Origin: Bacteroidales bacterium UBA4360
Lineage (GTDB): Bacteria; Bacteroidota; Bacteroidia; Bacteroidales; UBA932
Direction of reading: 5' to 3'
Assembly: GCA_002393945.1 (NCBI GenBank)
Contig: DGSO01000026.1
Location: 1 to 7,309, forward strand
DNA: 7,309 nucleotides
The notes under the pieces are model-generated. The model did no database searches and was not told where the DNA came from. It was given only the letters and a program-made list of their open reading frames with translations. Of the stretch, positions 1-7,048 are shown piece by piece; within the stretch, counting starts at the first letter, position 1; every line of letters starts with the position of its first letter. A program made the position numbers and the translations under genes.

Positions 1-539
1 CCGATGGTTATATGTACATCGACTGCCTCTGGGTGTCCGGTTCTTTCAAGGGACACGGGTATTCCAGTGATTTGCTGGACGCCTGCATTCAGGAAAGCAA
101 GGCCAAAGGAAAGAAAGGCCTGTGCGTCCTGTCATCGGCAAAGAAGAAATCATTCCTGTCCGATCCTCAGTTCCTGAAGCACAAAGGCTTCTCCGTCTGT
201 GACGAGGCCGATAACGGCATCCAGCTGTGGTATCTGCCTTTTGCCAAGGATGCCCAGACGCCTAAGTTCAAGGAATGCGCCAGGCATCCGCATACCGACG
301 AGCCGGGATATGTGTTGTATTACACCAGTCAGTGCCCATTCAACGGCAAATATGTTCCCATCATCGAGACTGTTGCCAAAGACAATGGCGTTCCTTTCAA
401 AGCCATCCATCTGCAAAGCAAGGAAGAGGCCCAGAATGCGCCCACTCCCATCACCACCTACGCGCTCTTCCACGATGGCGAGTACATTACCAATGAGCAG
501 ATGAACGACAAGCGGTTTCTGAAGCTGATAGGTAGATAA
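1..539 (+). CDS. GNAT N-acetyltransferase with YoaP-like C-terminal domain (5' end missing)
   Basis: The reading frame is open from position 3 (Asp-Gly-Tyr before the ATG at 12), so the gene enters from outside the window; the ATG at 12 is probably internal. The first visible residues hold the end of a GNAT acetyl-CoA-binding motif: a beta strand (YIDCLWVSG), then the pyrophosphate loop K-G-H-G-Y, then a helix (SSDLLDACIQESKAKG). The usual Gln/Arg of the Q/R-x-x-G-x-G pattern appears to be Ser. About 80 residues past the ATG a second domain begins. Its segment YVLYYTSQCPFNGKYVPIIE and its end, with APTPITTYALFHDGEYIT, match my recollection of the YoaP-like domain that follows GNAT domains in bacterial YoaP proteins; the Cys-Pro-Phe lies where a thioredoxin-like active site would be. 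The substrate is unknown. It is probably co-transcribed with the next acetyltransferase gene, 26 nt downstream. The GNAT assignment is firm; the YoaP call rests on recognition only. Confidence 0.82.
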   Translation, partial: DGYMYIDCLWVSGSFKGHGYSSDLLDACIQESKAKGKKGLCVLSSAKKKSFLSDPQFLKHKGFSVCDEADNGIQLWYLPFAKDAQTPKFKECARHPHTDEPGYVLYYTSQCPFNGKYVPIIETVAKDNGVPFKAIHLQSKEEAQNAPTPITTYALFHDGEYITNEQMNDKRFLKLIGR

Positions 540-565
540 ATTCCAATTTCTCGGCCTGGACACTG

Positions 566-1084
566 ATGGTTATTACCCTTCATACCTGGACACCCGCCGA
601 CAAGCCGGCGCTGATGGCGCTGTGCAATGCCGTGGACAGAACTTTCCTGTCGGACCGGCTGCCGTATCCATACACGGAGGCTGATGCCGATTGGTGGCTT
701 GGGATGGTGGCGGAGAATGAGGGAAAGGAGGGTGTCTGGCGGGCCATCGTCGTGGACGGACAGGTTGTCGGCAGTATTTCCGTGGAAAGGATGGCCAATG
801 AGAATCGCTCCGTTGGGTCTATTGGCTATATGATCCTGACGCCGTTCTGGTCCCAGGGTATCGGCACAGAAGCCGTGCGGCAGATCTGCGGGATTGCTTT
901 CCGGGAGCTGGCGCTGGAGCGCATAATCGGCGAGGTGTTCCCGGAGAACCTGGCATCGGCCCGGGTGCTGGAGAAGAATGGCTTCCGGCTGGAGGAAACG
1001 AAGGTCGGTGCCGTTGTGAAGGGTGGGAAGGCGATGGATGTGAGGGTGTACTGCTGTAAAGGCACTGACCTTTTTCTCCTATAA
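566..1084 (+). CDS. GNAT family N-acetyltransferase, RimJ/RimL type
   Basis: This is a complete 172-residue protein, a normal length for a single-domain GNAT enzyme that moves an acetyl group from acetyl-CoA to an amine. The N-terminal segment with RLPYPYTEADADWW (residues 31-44) is typical of the Acetyltransf_3 (RimJ/RimL-like) group. The acetyl-CoA loop is Q-G-I-G-T-E at 97-102, preceded by the strand GSIGYMILTPFW. The later motif N-L-A-S-A-R-V-L-E-K-N-G-F (128-140) is the conserved segment near the enzyme C-terminus. The ATG at 566 is chosen because the protein then starts directly with the first beta strand (VITLHTWTPAD). No purine-rich ribosome-binding site is visible, which is usual in Bacteroidota. 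The acceptor substrate cannot be predicted; this group includes ribosomal-protein, antibiotic and small-molecule acetylases. Confidence 0.9.
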   Translation: MVITLHTWTPADKPALMALCNAVDRTFLSDRLPYPYTEADADWWLGMVAENEGKEGVWRAIVVDGQVVGSISVERMANENRSVGSIGYMILTPFWSQGIGTEAVRQICGIAFRELALERIIGEVFPENLASARVLEKNGFRLEETKVGAVVKGGKAMDVRVYCCKGTDLFLL

Positions 1085-1093
1085 CGGGCGCGG

Positions 1094-1126
1094 ATCGGCC
1101 GTATATATCGGCCCGGACCATCGGCC
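1094..1126. repeat. Three ATCGGCC 7-mers with 13-bp period
   Basis: ATCGGCC occurs at 1094-1100, 1107-1113 and 1120-1126, with exactly 13 bp between starts. The intervening six bases differ (gtatat, cggacc). The cluster starts 10 bp after the stop codon of the second acetyltransferase gene and ends where the downstream hairpin begins. It may be a short tandem repeat or a protein-binding cluster; nothing in the sequence decides between them. Confidence 0.5.
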
Positions 1127-1157
1127 TTGTTCCGTTCCACAAGGGGAATGGAACAAG
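1126..1157 (+). terminator. 13-bp hairpin after the acetyltransferase genes, possible terminator
   Basis: The arms are 1126-1138 (cttgttccgttcc) and 1145-1157 (ggaatggaacaag) around a 6-nt loop. They pair along all 13 positions with a single G-U wobble. The hairpin lies 41 nt after the stop codon at 1084 and about 90 bp before the next promoter, so a transcript-ending or mRNA-stabilising role for the acetyltransferase genes is plausible. There is no T-tract on the 3' side, so it is not a standard intrinsic terminator on this strand. Confidence 0.5.
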
Positions 1158-1169
1158 CAACAGATGTCT

Positions 1170-1196
1170 CGAATCTATCCAACACGAAACCTATCC
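1170..1196. repeat. Imperfect direct repeat upstream of the repressor operon
   Basis: Cgaatctatcc (1170-1180) and cgaaacctatcc (1185-1196) differ by one substitution and one inserted base, with a period of about 16 bp. They lie roughly 50-80 bp upstream of the proposed promoter of the repressor gene, where an activator could bind. The evidence is only sequence repetition. Confidence 0.25.
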
Positions 1197-1225
1197 GAAA
1201 GAATTACGGAAAACTACTAAAAAGA

Positions 1226-1256
1226 TTAGGAGAATTGAGAATTATCACTATCTTTG
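1226..1256 (+). promoter_or_regulatory. Bacteroidota-type promoter of the repressor-peptidase operon
   Basis: Tatctttg at 1249-1256 matches the Bacteroidota -7 consensus TAnnTTTG exactly. A degenerate -33 element (ttag, 1226-1229, against TTTG) sits 19 nt upstream, the usual spacing. Transcription would start near 1262, leaving an untranslated leader of about 20 nt before the ATG at 1285. This is the only good promoter match upstream of the four-gene operon. Confidence 0.65.
1234..1249. promoter_or_regulatory. Candidate operator dyad between the -33 and -7 elements
   Basis: The 16 bases pair in 6 of 8 dyad positions (A-x-TGA-x-AATT-x-TCA-x-T). The dyad fills the spacer of the proposed promoter, so a bound dimer would block RNA polymerase, as expected for an autoregulating BlaI/MecI-type repressor. 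It does not contain the TACA/TGTA half-sites of the staphylococcal operators, and AT-rich DNA gives such partial dyads by chance. This is a weak candidate. Confidence 0.3.
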
Positions 1257-1284
1257 CATCGTAATACACAATAATCAACCATCG

Positions 1285-1650
1285 ATGAAACAGAGACTAA
1301 CTGCAAAAGAAGAGCAGCTCATGAACATCTTCTGGGCTCATGAGCCCCTGTTTATCAGGGATTTAATCAAGTATTTACCGGAGCCGAAGCCGCATTATAA
1401 TACTGTAGCTACTCTGGTAAAGTTTCTTGAGGAAAAGGGCTTTGTGGAAAGGGAGCCTATGGCTAATTCTTTCCGTTACAAGGTAAAGATCAGTGAGCGG
1501 CAATACCACGGGGAAACGGTCTCTGAGGTAGTAGCTCGCTACTATGATAACTCCTATCTGAGCCTGGTTTCCCAGTTCGTGGAGGAGGACAAGATGGACC
1601 TGCAGCAACTGAAAGACCTCATCGCCCAAATAGAAGACAACCAGAAATGA
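1285..1650 (+). CDS. BlaI/MecI/CopY-family transcriptional repressor
   Basis: This 121-residue protein has the length and layout of the penicillinase-repressor family. A winged-helix DNA-binding domain covers about residues 4-72: LTAKEEQLMNIFW, the recognition-helix region PHYNTVATLVKFLEEKGFV (36-54), then the wing with FRYKVKIS. A C-terminal dimerisation region follows. Staphylococcal BlaI is cleaved between Asn101 and Phe102; the similar stretch here, SLVSQFVEED, places a Gln97-Phe98 bond at the matching point, so control by proteolysis is plausible. The stop codon overlaps the start of the M56 peptidase gene by 4 bp (ATGA), the usual pairing of repressor and sensor. It probably represses its own operon. 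The family is clear; the target operator and the signal are not. Confidence 0.95.
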   Translation: MKQRLTAKEEQLMNIFWAHEPLFIRDLIKYLPEPKPHYNTVATLVKFLEEKGFVEREPMANSFRYKVKISERQYHGETVSEVVARYYDNSYLSLVSQFVEEDKMDLQQLKDLIAQIEDNQK

Positions 1651-2888
1651 GCCCGTTCCTTATCTATATCGCACGTGCAGGTCTCTATCTGAGCCTGTTC
1701 TACGCCTTTTACCTAATGGTGATGCGGCGTACCACTTTCTTCCGGCTTAACCGCACAATTCTGCTCTCCGGGTCTTATTTGTGTCTTTTGCTACCGTTTA
1801 TCCGGCTTAGAAGCGTTAGGGTGGCCAGTACTGCAGCAGAATTGACGATGGTGGCCGTCAGCGCCGAATCAGAAGGAGTTGCTGCACCAGTCGCTTTCCC
1901 GTGGCATGAAATCTTACTTGGGGTTTATATCACGGGAGCCCTAGTAACACTGACGCTATATGGCATATCGGCCTGGAAGATGGGACGTCTGATTCGGAAA
2001 GGGGAAAAGACGAACTGCGAAGGATGTCGCTTGATTATCCTGGAGGAGGATATTTCTTCGTTCAGTTGGGGCCAGACCATTGTCATGGGCAGAAAAGACT
2101 TGCTGGAGAACCCTGCTATATTTACGCATGAATGGATGCATGTGCAGTGCCGGCACTCGCTGGACCTGCTGTTTCTCCTTCCCATCCAACTCCTGTTTTG
2201 GTGGAATCCGCTGGTGTGGATTACTCGAGAAGAGCTGCGACTGCTTCATGAATATGAGGCCGATGAAGGAGTGATCCAAAAAGGCATAGATGCAAAAAGT
2301 TATCAGTTACTTCTTGTTCGGAAAGCCGTAGGAGACGAGCGGTTTTCCATGGCCAGCGGCTTCCAGCACGCCAAATTAAGCAGCCGGATCACTATGATGC
2401 TGAAGCCCTCTTCTTCTGCGTGGAAGAGTTGGTCTTACCTAGCCCTTATCCCTGTACTGGCAGTACTGATGTATGCCTGTAATGCTCCAAAGGAGAATTT
2501 GAAGCCGGATGAACCTTCAGCCACAGTAATCACAATCAAAAAGTCCGGAGGAATCACCGAGCAGGAAGGTGTCCCTTACAGTCTCATTGAGTGCGCGCCA
2601 AAATTTAACGGAGGAGACACGCAGGAGTTCTCCAAATGGGTAAACAGTCAGTTGAAGTATCCAGAACAAGCCAAGCAGAATGGCATCTATGGTCGTGTAA
2701 CCCTGCAATTCACAGTTGGAGTCGATGGAATGGTCCGGAACGTGTCCGTGCTACGGGGCGCACACGAGTTACTGGATACCGAGGCGTTCAGGGTGATTTC
2801 CTCGTCGCCCAGATGGGAACCGGGCAAGCAACAAGGTGAAGCGGTTCCAGTCACATTCATATTCCCTGTCATATTCCAACTCCGATAA
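1647..2888 (+). CDS. BlaR1/MecR1-like M56 membrane metallopeptidase with C-terminal TonB domain
   Basis: This 413-residue inner-membrane protein probably senses a signal and inactivates the repressor encoded just upstream. Hydrophobic segments lie at about 3-25, 36-52, 88-110 and 263-277. The zinc-peptidase domain sits between the third and last of these. Its motif is H-E-W-M-H (161-165), followed by HSLD, a hydrophobic stretch ending FWWNPLVW (184-191), and E-Y-E-A-D (202-206), which supplies the probable third zinc ligand Glu202 (by family pattern). After the last membrane segment the chain should be periplasmic. It lacks the penicillin-binding sensor domain of staphylococcal BlaR1. Instead, residues about 317-413 form a TonB C-terminal domain, with YPEQAKQNGIYGRVTLQF (338-355) and VDG (359-361). 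A Cys follows the last membrane segment (YACN, 276-279). The gene overlaps the next one by a single base (TAATG). The domain calls are firm; the stimulus is unknown. Confidence 0.93.
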   Translation: MSPFLIYIARAGLYLSLFYAFYLMVMRRTTFFRLNRTILLSGSYLCLLLPFIRLRSVRVASTAAELTMVAVSAESEGVAAPVAFPWHEILLGVYITGALVTLTLYGISAWKMGRLIRKGEKTNCEGCRLIILEEDISSFSWGQTIVMGRKDLLENPAIFTHEWMHVQCRHSLDLLFLLPIQLLFWWNPLVWITREELRLLHEYEADEGVIQKGIDAKSYQLLLVRKAVGDERFSMASGFQHAKLSSRITMMLKPSSSAWKSWSYLALIPVLAVLMYACNAPKENLKPDEPSATVITIKKSGGITEQEGVPYSLIECAPKFNGGDTQEFSKWVNSQLKYPEQAKQNGIYGRVTLQFTVGVDGMVRNVSVLRGAHELLDTEAFRVISSSPRWEPGKQQGEAVPVTFIFPVIFQLR

Positions 2889-4066
2889 TGAAAAGAACAC
2901 TGCTGATATTGTTATGGATGGTGGTTTGCATCCCGCTGGGAGCGCAGATCACTCATCGAGACTCCGTGCTCACCCAAGCCCGGTACCTCAAGAGTATTTA
3001 CCGCACCGATGACGCCATTGATATGCTGTCGACGCTGGTGCAGCCTGGCGCAATGGACTACGCCGTGCTCTCCGAACTGGCCGACTGCCACTTTCAGAGT
3101 GGGGATTACGAGAGTGCTTCCGGCACCTATTTCCTGCTCTCTTCGCGTGCGCCGGACAATATCCTTTATAAGATTCGGCTGATGCAGGCATACTTCCGTC
3201 TCAAAGCGTTTCCCCAGAGCGTTCAAGCCGGACGGGACATCCTCCAGTTGGACTCCATTCCTGCTGTGGTAAGCTATGTGGGTGACGCTTTTCGGCAGAT
3301 GGAACAGGCCGATTCGGCCCTATGGTACTACCGCAAGGCGTTGGCATTGACGCCGATGAATGAGTCGGTGGTGGCAAAAGCGGTGAATATTCTCATCACG
3401 AAGGCAGACTACGACGGGGCCGTCGCCGTCATGGAGCCTTTCCTCTCCGAAGATCCAGACAACACCACCATTGCTCCGCTGAAAGGCCTTGCCCTCTATC
3501 GGAAAGGCGATTACGAGGGTGCCGTACAAGCGTTCCAACGACAGGAGGATATCGGGAATGACTCTTACCCCATCCACTATTATCTGGGGCAGAGCTATTG
3601 GCATACACAGGTGACATACCGGGCCGAGAAAGAACTCATCGCAGCATGGCAGATTGATTCAAGCGATGTAAATCTGGCCTATTCCATTGCAGCCGTCAAA
3701 TTGGAGGCATACCGTTCTTTTGATAATGAAATAAAACCCTGGCTTGATAAAGCTTGGGAGATGATTCAACCGGACCCAGCTTTGGCCTCCCGCATTCAGC
3801 AGCAATATGGCCTTGCCTACTACCGCAGGCAGGACTCCTGGGACAAAGCCATAGAGCATTACAAGGAAGCATACCGATATAATCCCAAATTCATTTCAGC
3901 CCTCTCCACCATTGCGTATTGCTACGAAGTCAAGAAGGATTACAAACAAGCGCTCCAATGGTACGAAAAATATCTGGAAGTAGCCCGCCCGGGAACACAG
4001 GGGTATGAATTCGCAACCAAAAGCGTAACCTTCTTGAAGGGTGAATTGTTTATGGAAGAACCGTAG
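2888..4066 (+). CDS. Exported tetratricopeptide-repeat protein
   Basis: This 392-residue protein begins with a signal peptide (KR, a hydrophobic run, then IPLGA, with likely cleavage after Ala19 and Gln next). It should therefore be periplasmic or peripheral to the outer membrane. No lipobox Cys is present at the cleavage point. The mature chain is built of TPR helical hairpins. The clearest are near residues 62-91 (ADCHFQSGDYESA), 127-157 (GDAFRQMEQADSALWYYRKAL), 197-220 (GLALYRKGDYEGAVQAF), 305-333 (YGLAYYRRQDSWDKAIEHYKEAY) and 337-366 (IAYCYEVKKDYKQALQWYEKYL). TPRs bind protein partners; no enzymatic domain is visible. The gene starts inside the stop codon of the peptidase gene and ends 8 nt before the barrel gene, so it belongs to the same transcript. 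It may be an adaptor between the sensor and the outer-membrane protein, but that is inference. Confidence 0.9.
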   Translation: MKRTLLILLWMVVCIPLGAQITHRDSVLTQARYLKSIYRTDDAIDMLSTLVQPGAMDYAVLSELADCHFQSGDYESASGTYFLLSSRAPDNILYKIRLMQAYFRLKAFPQSVQAGRDILQLDSIPAVVSYVGDAFRQMEQADSALWYYRKALALTPMNESVVAKAVNILITKADYDGAVAVMEPFLSEDPDNTTIAPLKGLALYRKGDYEGAVQAFQRQEDIGNDSYPIHYYLGQSYWHTQVTYRAEKELIAAWQIDSSDVNLAYSIAAVKLEAYRSFDNEIKPWLDKAWEMIQPDPALASRIQQQYGLAYYRRQDSWDKAIEHYKEAYRYNPKFISALSTIAYCYEVKKDYKQALQWYEKYLEVARPGTQGYEFATKSVTFLKGELFMEEP

Positions 4067-4074
4067 TTTGAAAG

Positions 4075-6960
4075 ATGAAGAAAATTCTGTCATTATTTGT
4101 ATTGCTGTTTGTAAACAGCCTTGCCGCACTGGCGCAAGTGTTTATCTTGAATGACAATGTATTCCAGGGCCGGATGAGCGAAATCAAGACCATGGTGCTG
4201 GACTCGCTCACCAATGAGCCGGTGGCTTTTGCGTCGGTGTACGTGATACCTTCCAAGGATACCACCATAACCAATTTCACCCTCACTGACGCAAAGGGCG
4301 AAGCCAAGCTGGACGAGGTGCCCTTCGGCAGTTATGTCTTCCACGTGGAGATGATGGGGTATAAACCTTTTGTGAAAGAGCGCTTCTTCCGCGAGGAGCA
4401 AGTGGATATGGGAACAATTCGGCTGCAGCAGGACGAACTGTTTCTTCAGGCTGCAACCATCACCGATATAGGTAACCCCATTGTTGTCAAACAGGACACT
4501 GTAGAGTTCAATGCCTCCTCCTTCCGTGTGGGAGCCAATGCGATGCTGAAAGACCTGCTGCAGCGAATGCCGGGTATGGAAATAACCGAGGACGGCAAGG
4601 TCAAGTTCAACGGCGAGGAGATTGACAAACTCACTGTGGGCGGCCGGACCTTCTTCTTTAACGACCAATCCACCGCCCTGAACAACCTGCCCGCTGCAGT
4701 GGTGGACAAGATTCGCGTCATAGACCGTGAAAGCGAGCAGACCCGTGCATCCGGCATCCAGGATGGCCAACGGGAAAAGGTGTTGGATGTGGCGCTCAAG
4801 AAGGAATACGAAAAAGGATGGTTCGGCAATGTGGGTCTGAAGGGAGGCGCTACGCTTGGAGAAAAAGAGGGAGACGATGTACTGCGTGACAATCGCGGCC
4901 TGCTGTGGAACGGCAATGCCCTTGTATCAGCCTACTCCGAGAAAGATCAGGTGACGGTGATTGCCAATGGGCAGAATATCAACGACTCTAATGCGGTCGT
5001 CGTTGTCATCAGCGATGCAGGTGAGCGCTCCACGGCGAACCAGGGCCTGTCTACGGCTGCCCAACTGGCGGTGAATGCCAATACTTCCCGTATCAAAGAC
5101 GTCGAGACTACCGTCAGCGTCAATTACAAGTACACGGATACGGATTCCGGCACTCGGGCGGACAGGACCACCTATCAAGAAGACGGGAACCTGTCATCCA
5201 CAACGGAAGACATCGGTAAATCCTATGCTCACGGGCTGTCCGCCAACATGGAATTCGAGAAGGAAACAGGCAAGGTCTGGTTCCACCTTCGTCCTGATTT
5301 CCGTTACAATAGAGCAGATTCCTATGAGAGCAACCAGGCGGAAATCAGCCGTGAAGGAAGTTTCGTAAACAGATCCACTGGCACCACCCACAGTCTTTCG
5401 GAAAGGAAAAACGCATATTTTGATGCCGACGTGACTTTCCGCGAGATAGGTGGCAAACAAAACCGAACCCTCCAGCTGGCGATTGATCCCTATTACAGCA
5501 GAAATGACGGGGAAATCCTGGAGTCTTCCCTCCTGACTACGAATGCCGGAGATGAAACCCGCTCGATGACCTACCACTCTAACGGTCTGTCGTATGGGAT
5601 GGACGGGAGTGTCCGGTACACGGAGCCTGTTGGAGAGAAGTGGACGTTATCCGCCCAGGCACAATATGACTGGTCTCGTTCGGATGAAATCCGGGATGCA
5701 TTCGATGAGGCTGGCAGAAATGACTACTACTCCTCTGAAAGCAAGTCCGACTATCTGGAACAGCGATATGATTTGACTGCACAGTACAAGTTCGGACAAG
5801 GCGGCTGGGTTACTTTTGGCGGCCGGGCCATCGGGATTCTCAATGAAACCTTCTCCAAAAGCTATGGGATAGAGGAGACAACGGGGAAAGATGAGTGGAA
5901 CTGGTTCTTTGCGCCCTCTCTCCGTTTCCAATATGCAAAAGGCAATGACCGGATAACACTTTCCGCTTACGGATATGGAAGGCAGCCTTCCTCATCCCTG
6001 ATGCTCCCGGTTTTGGGTATTAGGAATCCATCGCGTTTGAGCCTTGGAAACGTCTATCTGAAGCCTTATTCATATACCTTCATAAGTTCGAATTGGACCA
6101 GGAATAATCGGGAAAAGTTCTCTACGCTTTATGTTTATCTGTCTGGTCAGGTGAATAACAATCCCATTGTTTCCGCGCTCTGGTATGATAGCGACGGCAT
6201 TATGTATTTCATCCCTGTGAATGCCCTAAAACCGAGCCTGACATCCAACCTGGTTGTAAACTACACTACGCCCCTGGACGCCAAGAAACTCTGGTCCCTG
6301 ACCTTGAGCGGTGGCGCCGGTTATTCTTCCTCCATCAGCTATCAGGCAAAGACAACGCTCCCGGCACTTGATAAAGATACGTTTGATTATTCAGCGTTTA
6401 TGACCGACTTCTGGGGAAATGCCGACGGTGACCAATTCTATGGAGGACAGAGCGGCTTTGCAGAGAGCAGGACACGTTCCTTCGGCCCTTCGGCCGGTTT
6501 CTCTGTGAAGTACAATCCAGACCATTGGTCTGTAAGCGCGGGAGCCAGGACCGCCGGCCGCATTGCCCGTTACTCATTGAATCCCGAGGCCAACTTGAAT
6601 ACGCTGGACACCAGGTTTACTGCGAGTGGCACATATACCACCAAACACGAATTTGAATTCAATTCTGATATTGCCTACGTGTTCTACAAAGGCTATGCGG
6701 CAGGCTATGGCCAACCTGAATGGCAATGGAATGCGGAGATCTCAAAGAATATCGGTGCCTTCAATTTAAGTGTTAAGGTTCATGACATCCTGAACCAGAC
6801 CCGGAACCTCACGCATACTGTAACCGCCAACTATGAGGAGGATTCCTATCGGCTCATAATGGGAAGGTACATTCTCTTCGGTGTGAAATGGAACTTCGGC
6901 AAGATGAATGCCGCCCATAGTGCACGGGCACAGCAGGCGGCGTGGAATATGCTGTTCTGA
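4075..6960 (+). CDS. Outer-membrane beta-barrel protein, TonB-dependent-receptor-like
   Basis: This 961-residue protein is predicted to sit in the outer membrane. A signal peptide (MKKILSLFVLLFVNSLAALA) is probably cleaved before Gln21. Residues about 38-118 form a carboxypeptidase-regulatory-like beta-sandwich (DSLTNEPVAFASVYV; VPFGSYVFHVEMMGYKPF). A plug-like region follows at about 140-240, with DTVEFNASSFRVG, LKDLLQRMPGMEI and AAVVDKIRVIDRE. The rest is a barrel of alternating aromatic strands; the last strand is near RYILFGVKWNFGK. A short Ala/Gln-rich tail ends in Phe. This order matches the OMP_b-brl_3 type common in Bacteroidota. I see no certain TonB box. It is the last gene of the operon and is followed by a terminator. 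Such proteins may import ligands, take part in signalling or serve structural roles; the ligand is unknown. An ordinary SusC partner is unlikely, as no SusD-like gene is adjacent. Confidence 0.9.
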   Translation: MKKILSLFVLLFVNSLAALAQVFILNDNVFQGRMSEIKTMVLDSLTNEPVAFASVYVIPSKDTTITNFTLTDAKGEAKLDEVPFGSYVFHVEMMGYKPFVKERFFREEQVDMGTIRLQQDELFLQAATITDIGNPIVVKQDTVEFNASSFRVGANAMLKDLLQRMPGMEITEDGKVKFNGEEIDKLTVGGRTFFFNDQSTALNNLPAAVVDKIRVIDRESEQTRASGIQDGQREKVLDVALKKEYEKGWFGNVGLKGGATLGEKEGDDVLRDNRGLLWNGNALVSAYSEKDQVTVIANGQNINDSNAVVVVISDAGERSTANQGLSTAAQLAVNANTSRIKDVETTVSVNYKYTDTDSGTRADRTTYQEDGNLSSTTEDIGKSYAHGLSANMEFEKETGKVWFHLRPDFRYNRADSYESNQAEISREGSFVNRSTGTTHSLSERKNAYFDADVTFREIGGKQNRTLQLAIDPYYSRNDGEILESSLLTTNAGDETRSMTYHSNGLSYGMDGSVRYTEPVGEKWTLSAQAQYDWSRSDEIRDAFDEAGRNDYYSSESKSDYLEQRYDLTAQYKFGQGGWVTFGGRAIGILNETFSKSYGIEETTGKDEWNWFFAPSLRFQYAKGNDRITLSAYGYGRQPSSSLMLPVLGIRNPSRLSLGNVYLKPYSYTFISSNWTRNNREKFSTLYVYLSGQVNNNPIVSALWYDSDGIMYFIPVNALKPSLTSNLVVNYTTPLDAKKLWSLTLSGGAGYSSSISYQAKTTLPALDKDTFDYSAFMTDFWGNADGDQFYGGQSGFAESRTRSFGPSAGFSVKYNPDHWSVSAGARTAGRIARYSLNPEANLNTLDTRFTASGTYTTKHEFEFNSDIAYVFYKGYAAGYGQPEWQWNAEISKNIGAFNLSVKVHDILNQTRNLTHTVTANYEEDSYRLIMGRYILFGVKWNFGKMNAAHSARAQQAAWNMLF

Positions 6961-6996
6961 GGTAGGCTTTCATAAGCAGTTAAACATATACTACGG

Positions 6997-7034
6997 AAAC
7001 TGCCGTCACGTTAGGGTGTCGGCAGTTTATTTGA
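6997..7034 (+). terminator. Intrinsic terminator of the four-gene operon
   Basis: A perfect 9-bp stem pairs aaactgccg (6997-7005) with cggcagttt (7020-7028) around a 14-nt loop that can form a further CAC/GTG pairing. A T-rich run (tttatttgatt) starts at the end of the stem. It lies 36 nt after the stop codon of the barrel gene. Confidence 0.8.
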
Positions 7035-7048
7035 TTCGGTTTTAAAGA

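Noticed and set aside
150..563. 137-codon open frame on the minus strand opposite the YoaP-like gene
   Set aside because: The + strand protein has clear family motifs over the same bases, and the minus-strand product is not protein-like in any recognised way.
1265..1276. TACA at 1265-1268 as half of a staphylococcal-type BlaI operator
   Set aside because: The expected TGTA partner is absent at the right spacing.
1647..2888. Beta-lactam resistance sensor
   Set aside because: The C-terminal penicillin-binding domain with its Ser-x-x-Lys active site is missing; a TonB-type domain takes its place, and no beta-lactamase or penicillin-binding protein gene is nearby.
4093..4770. 225-codon open frame on the minus strand opposite the barrel gene
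   Set aside because: It lies wholly inside a well-supported coding region, its translation has no recognisable domain, and it is explained by codon bias of the + strand gene.
4075..6960. Barrel protein as a SusC-type glycan importer
   Set aside because: There is no adjacent SusD-like gene and no glycan-degrading enzyme, and the barrel type resembles OMP_b-brl_3 rather than SusC.
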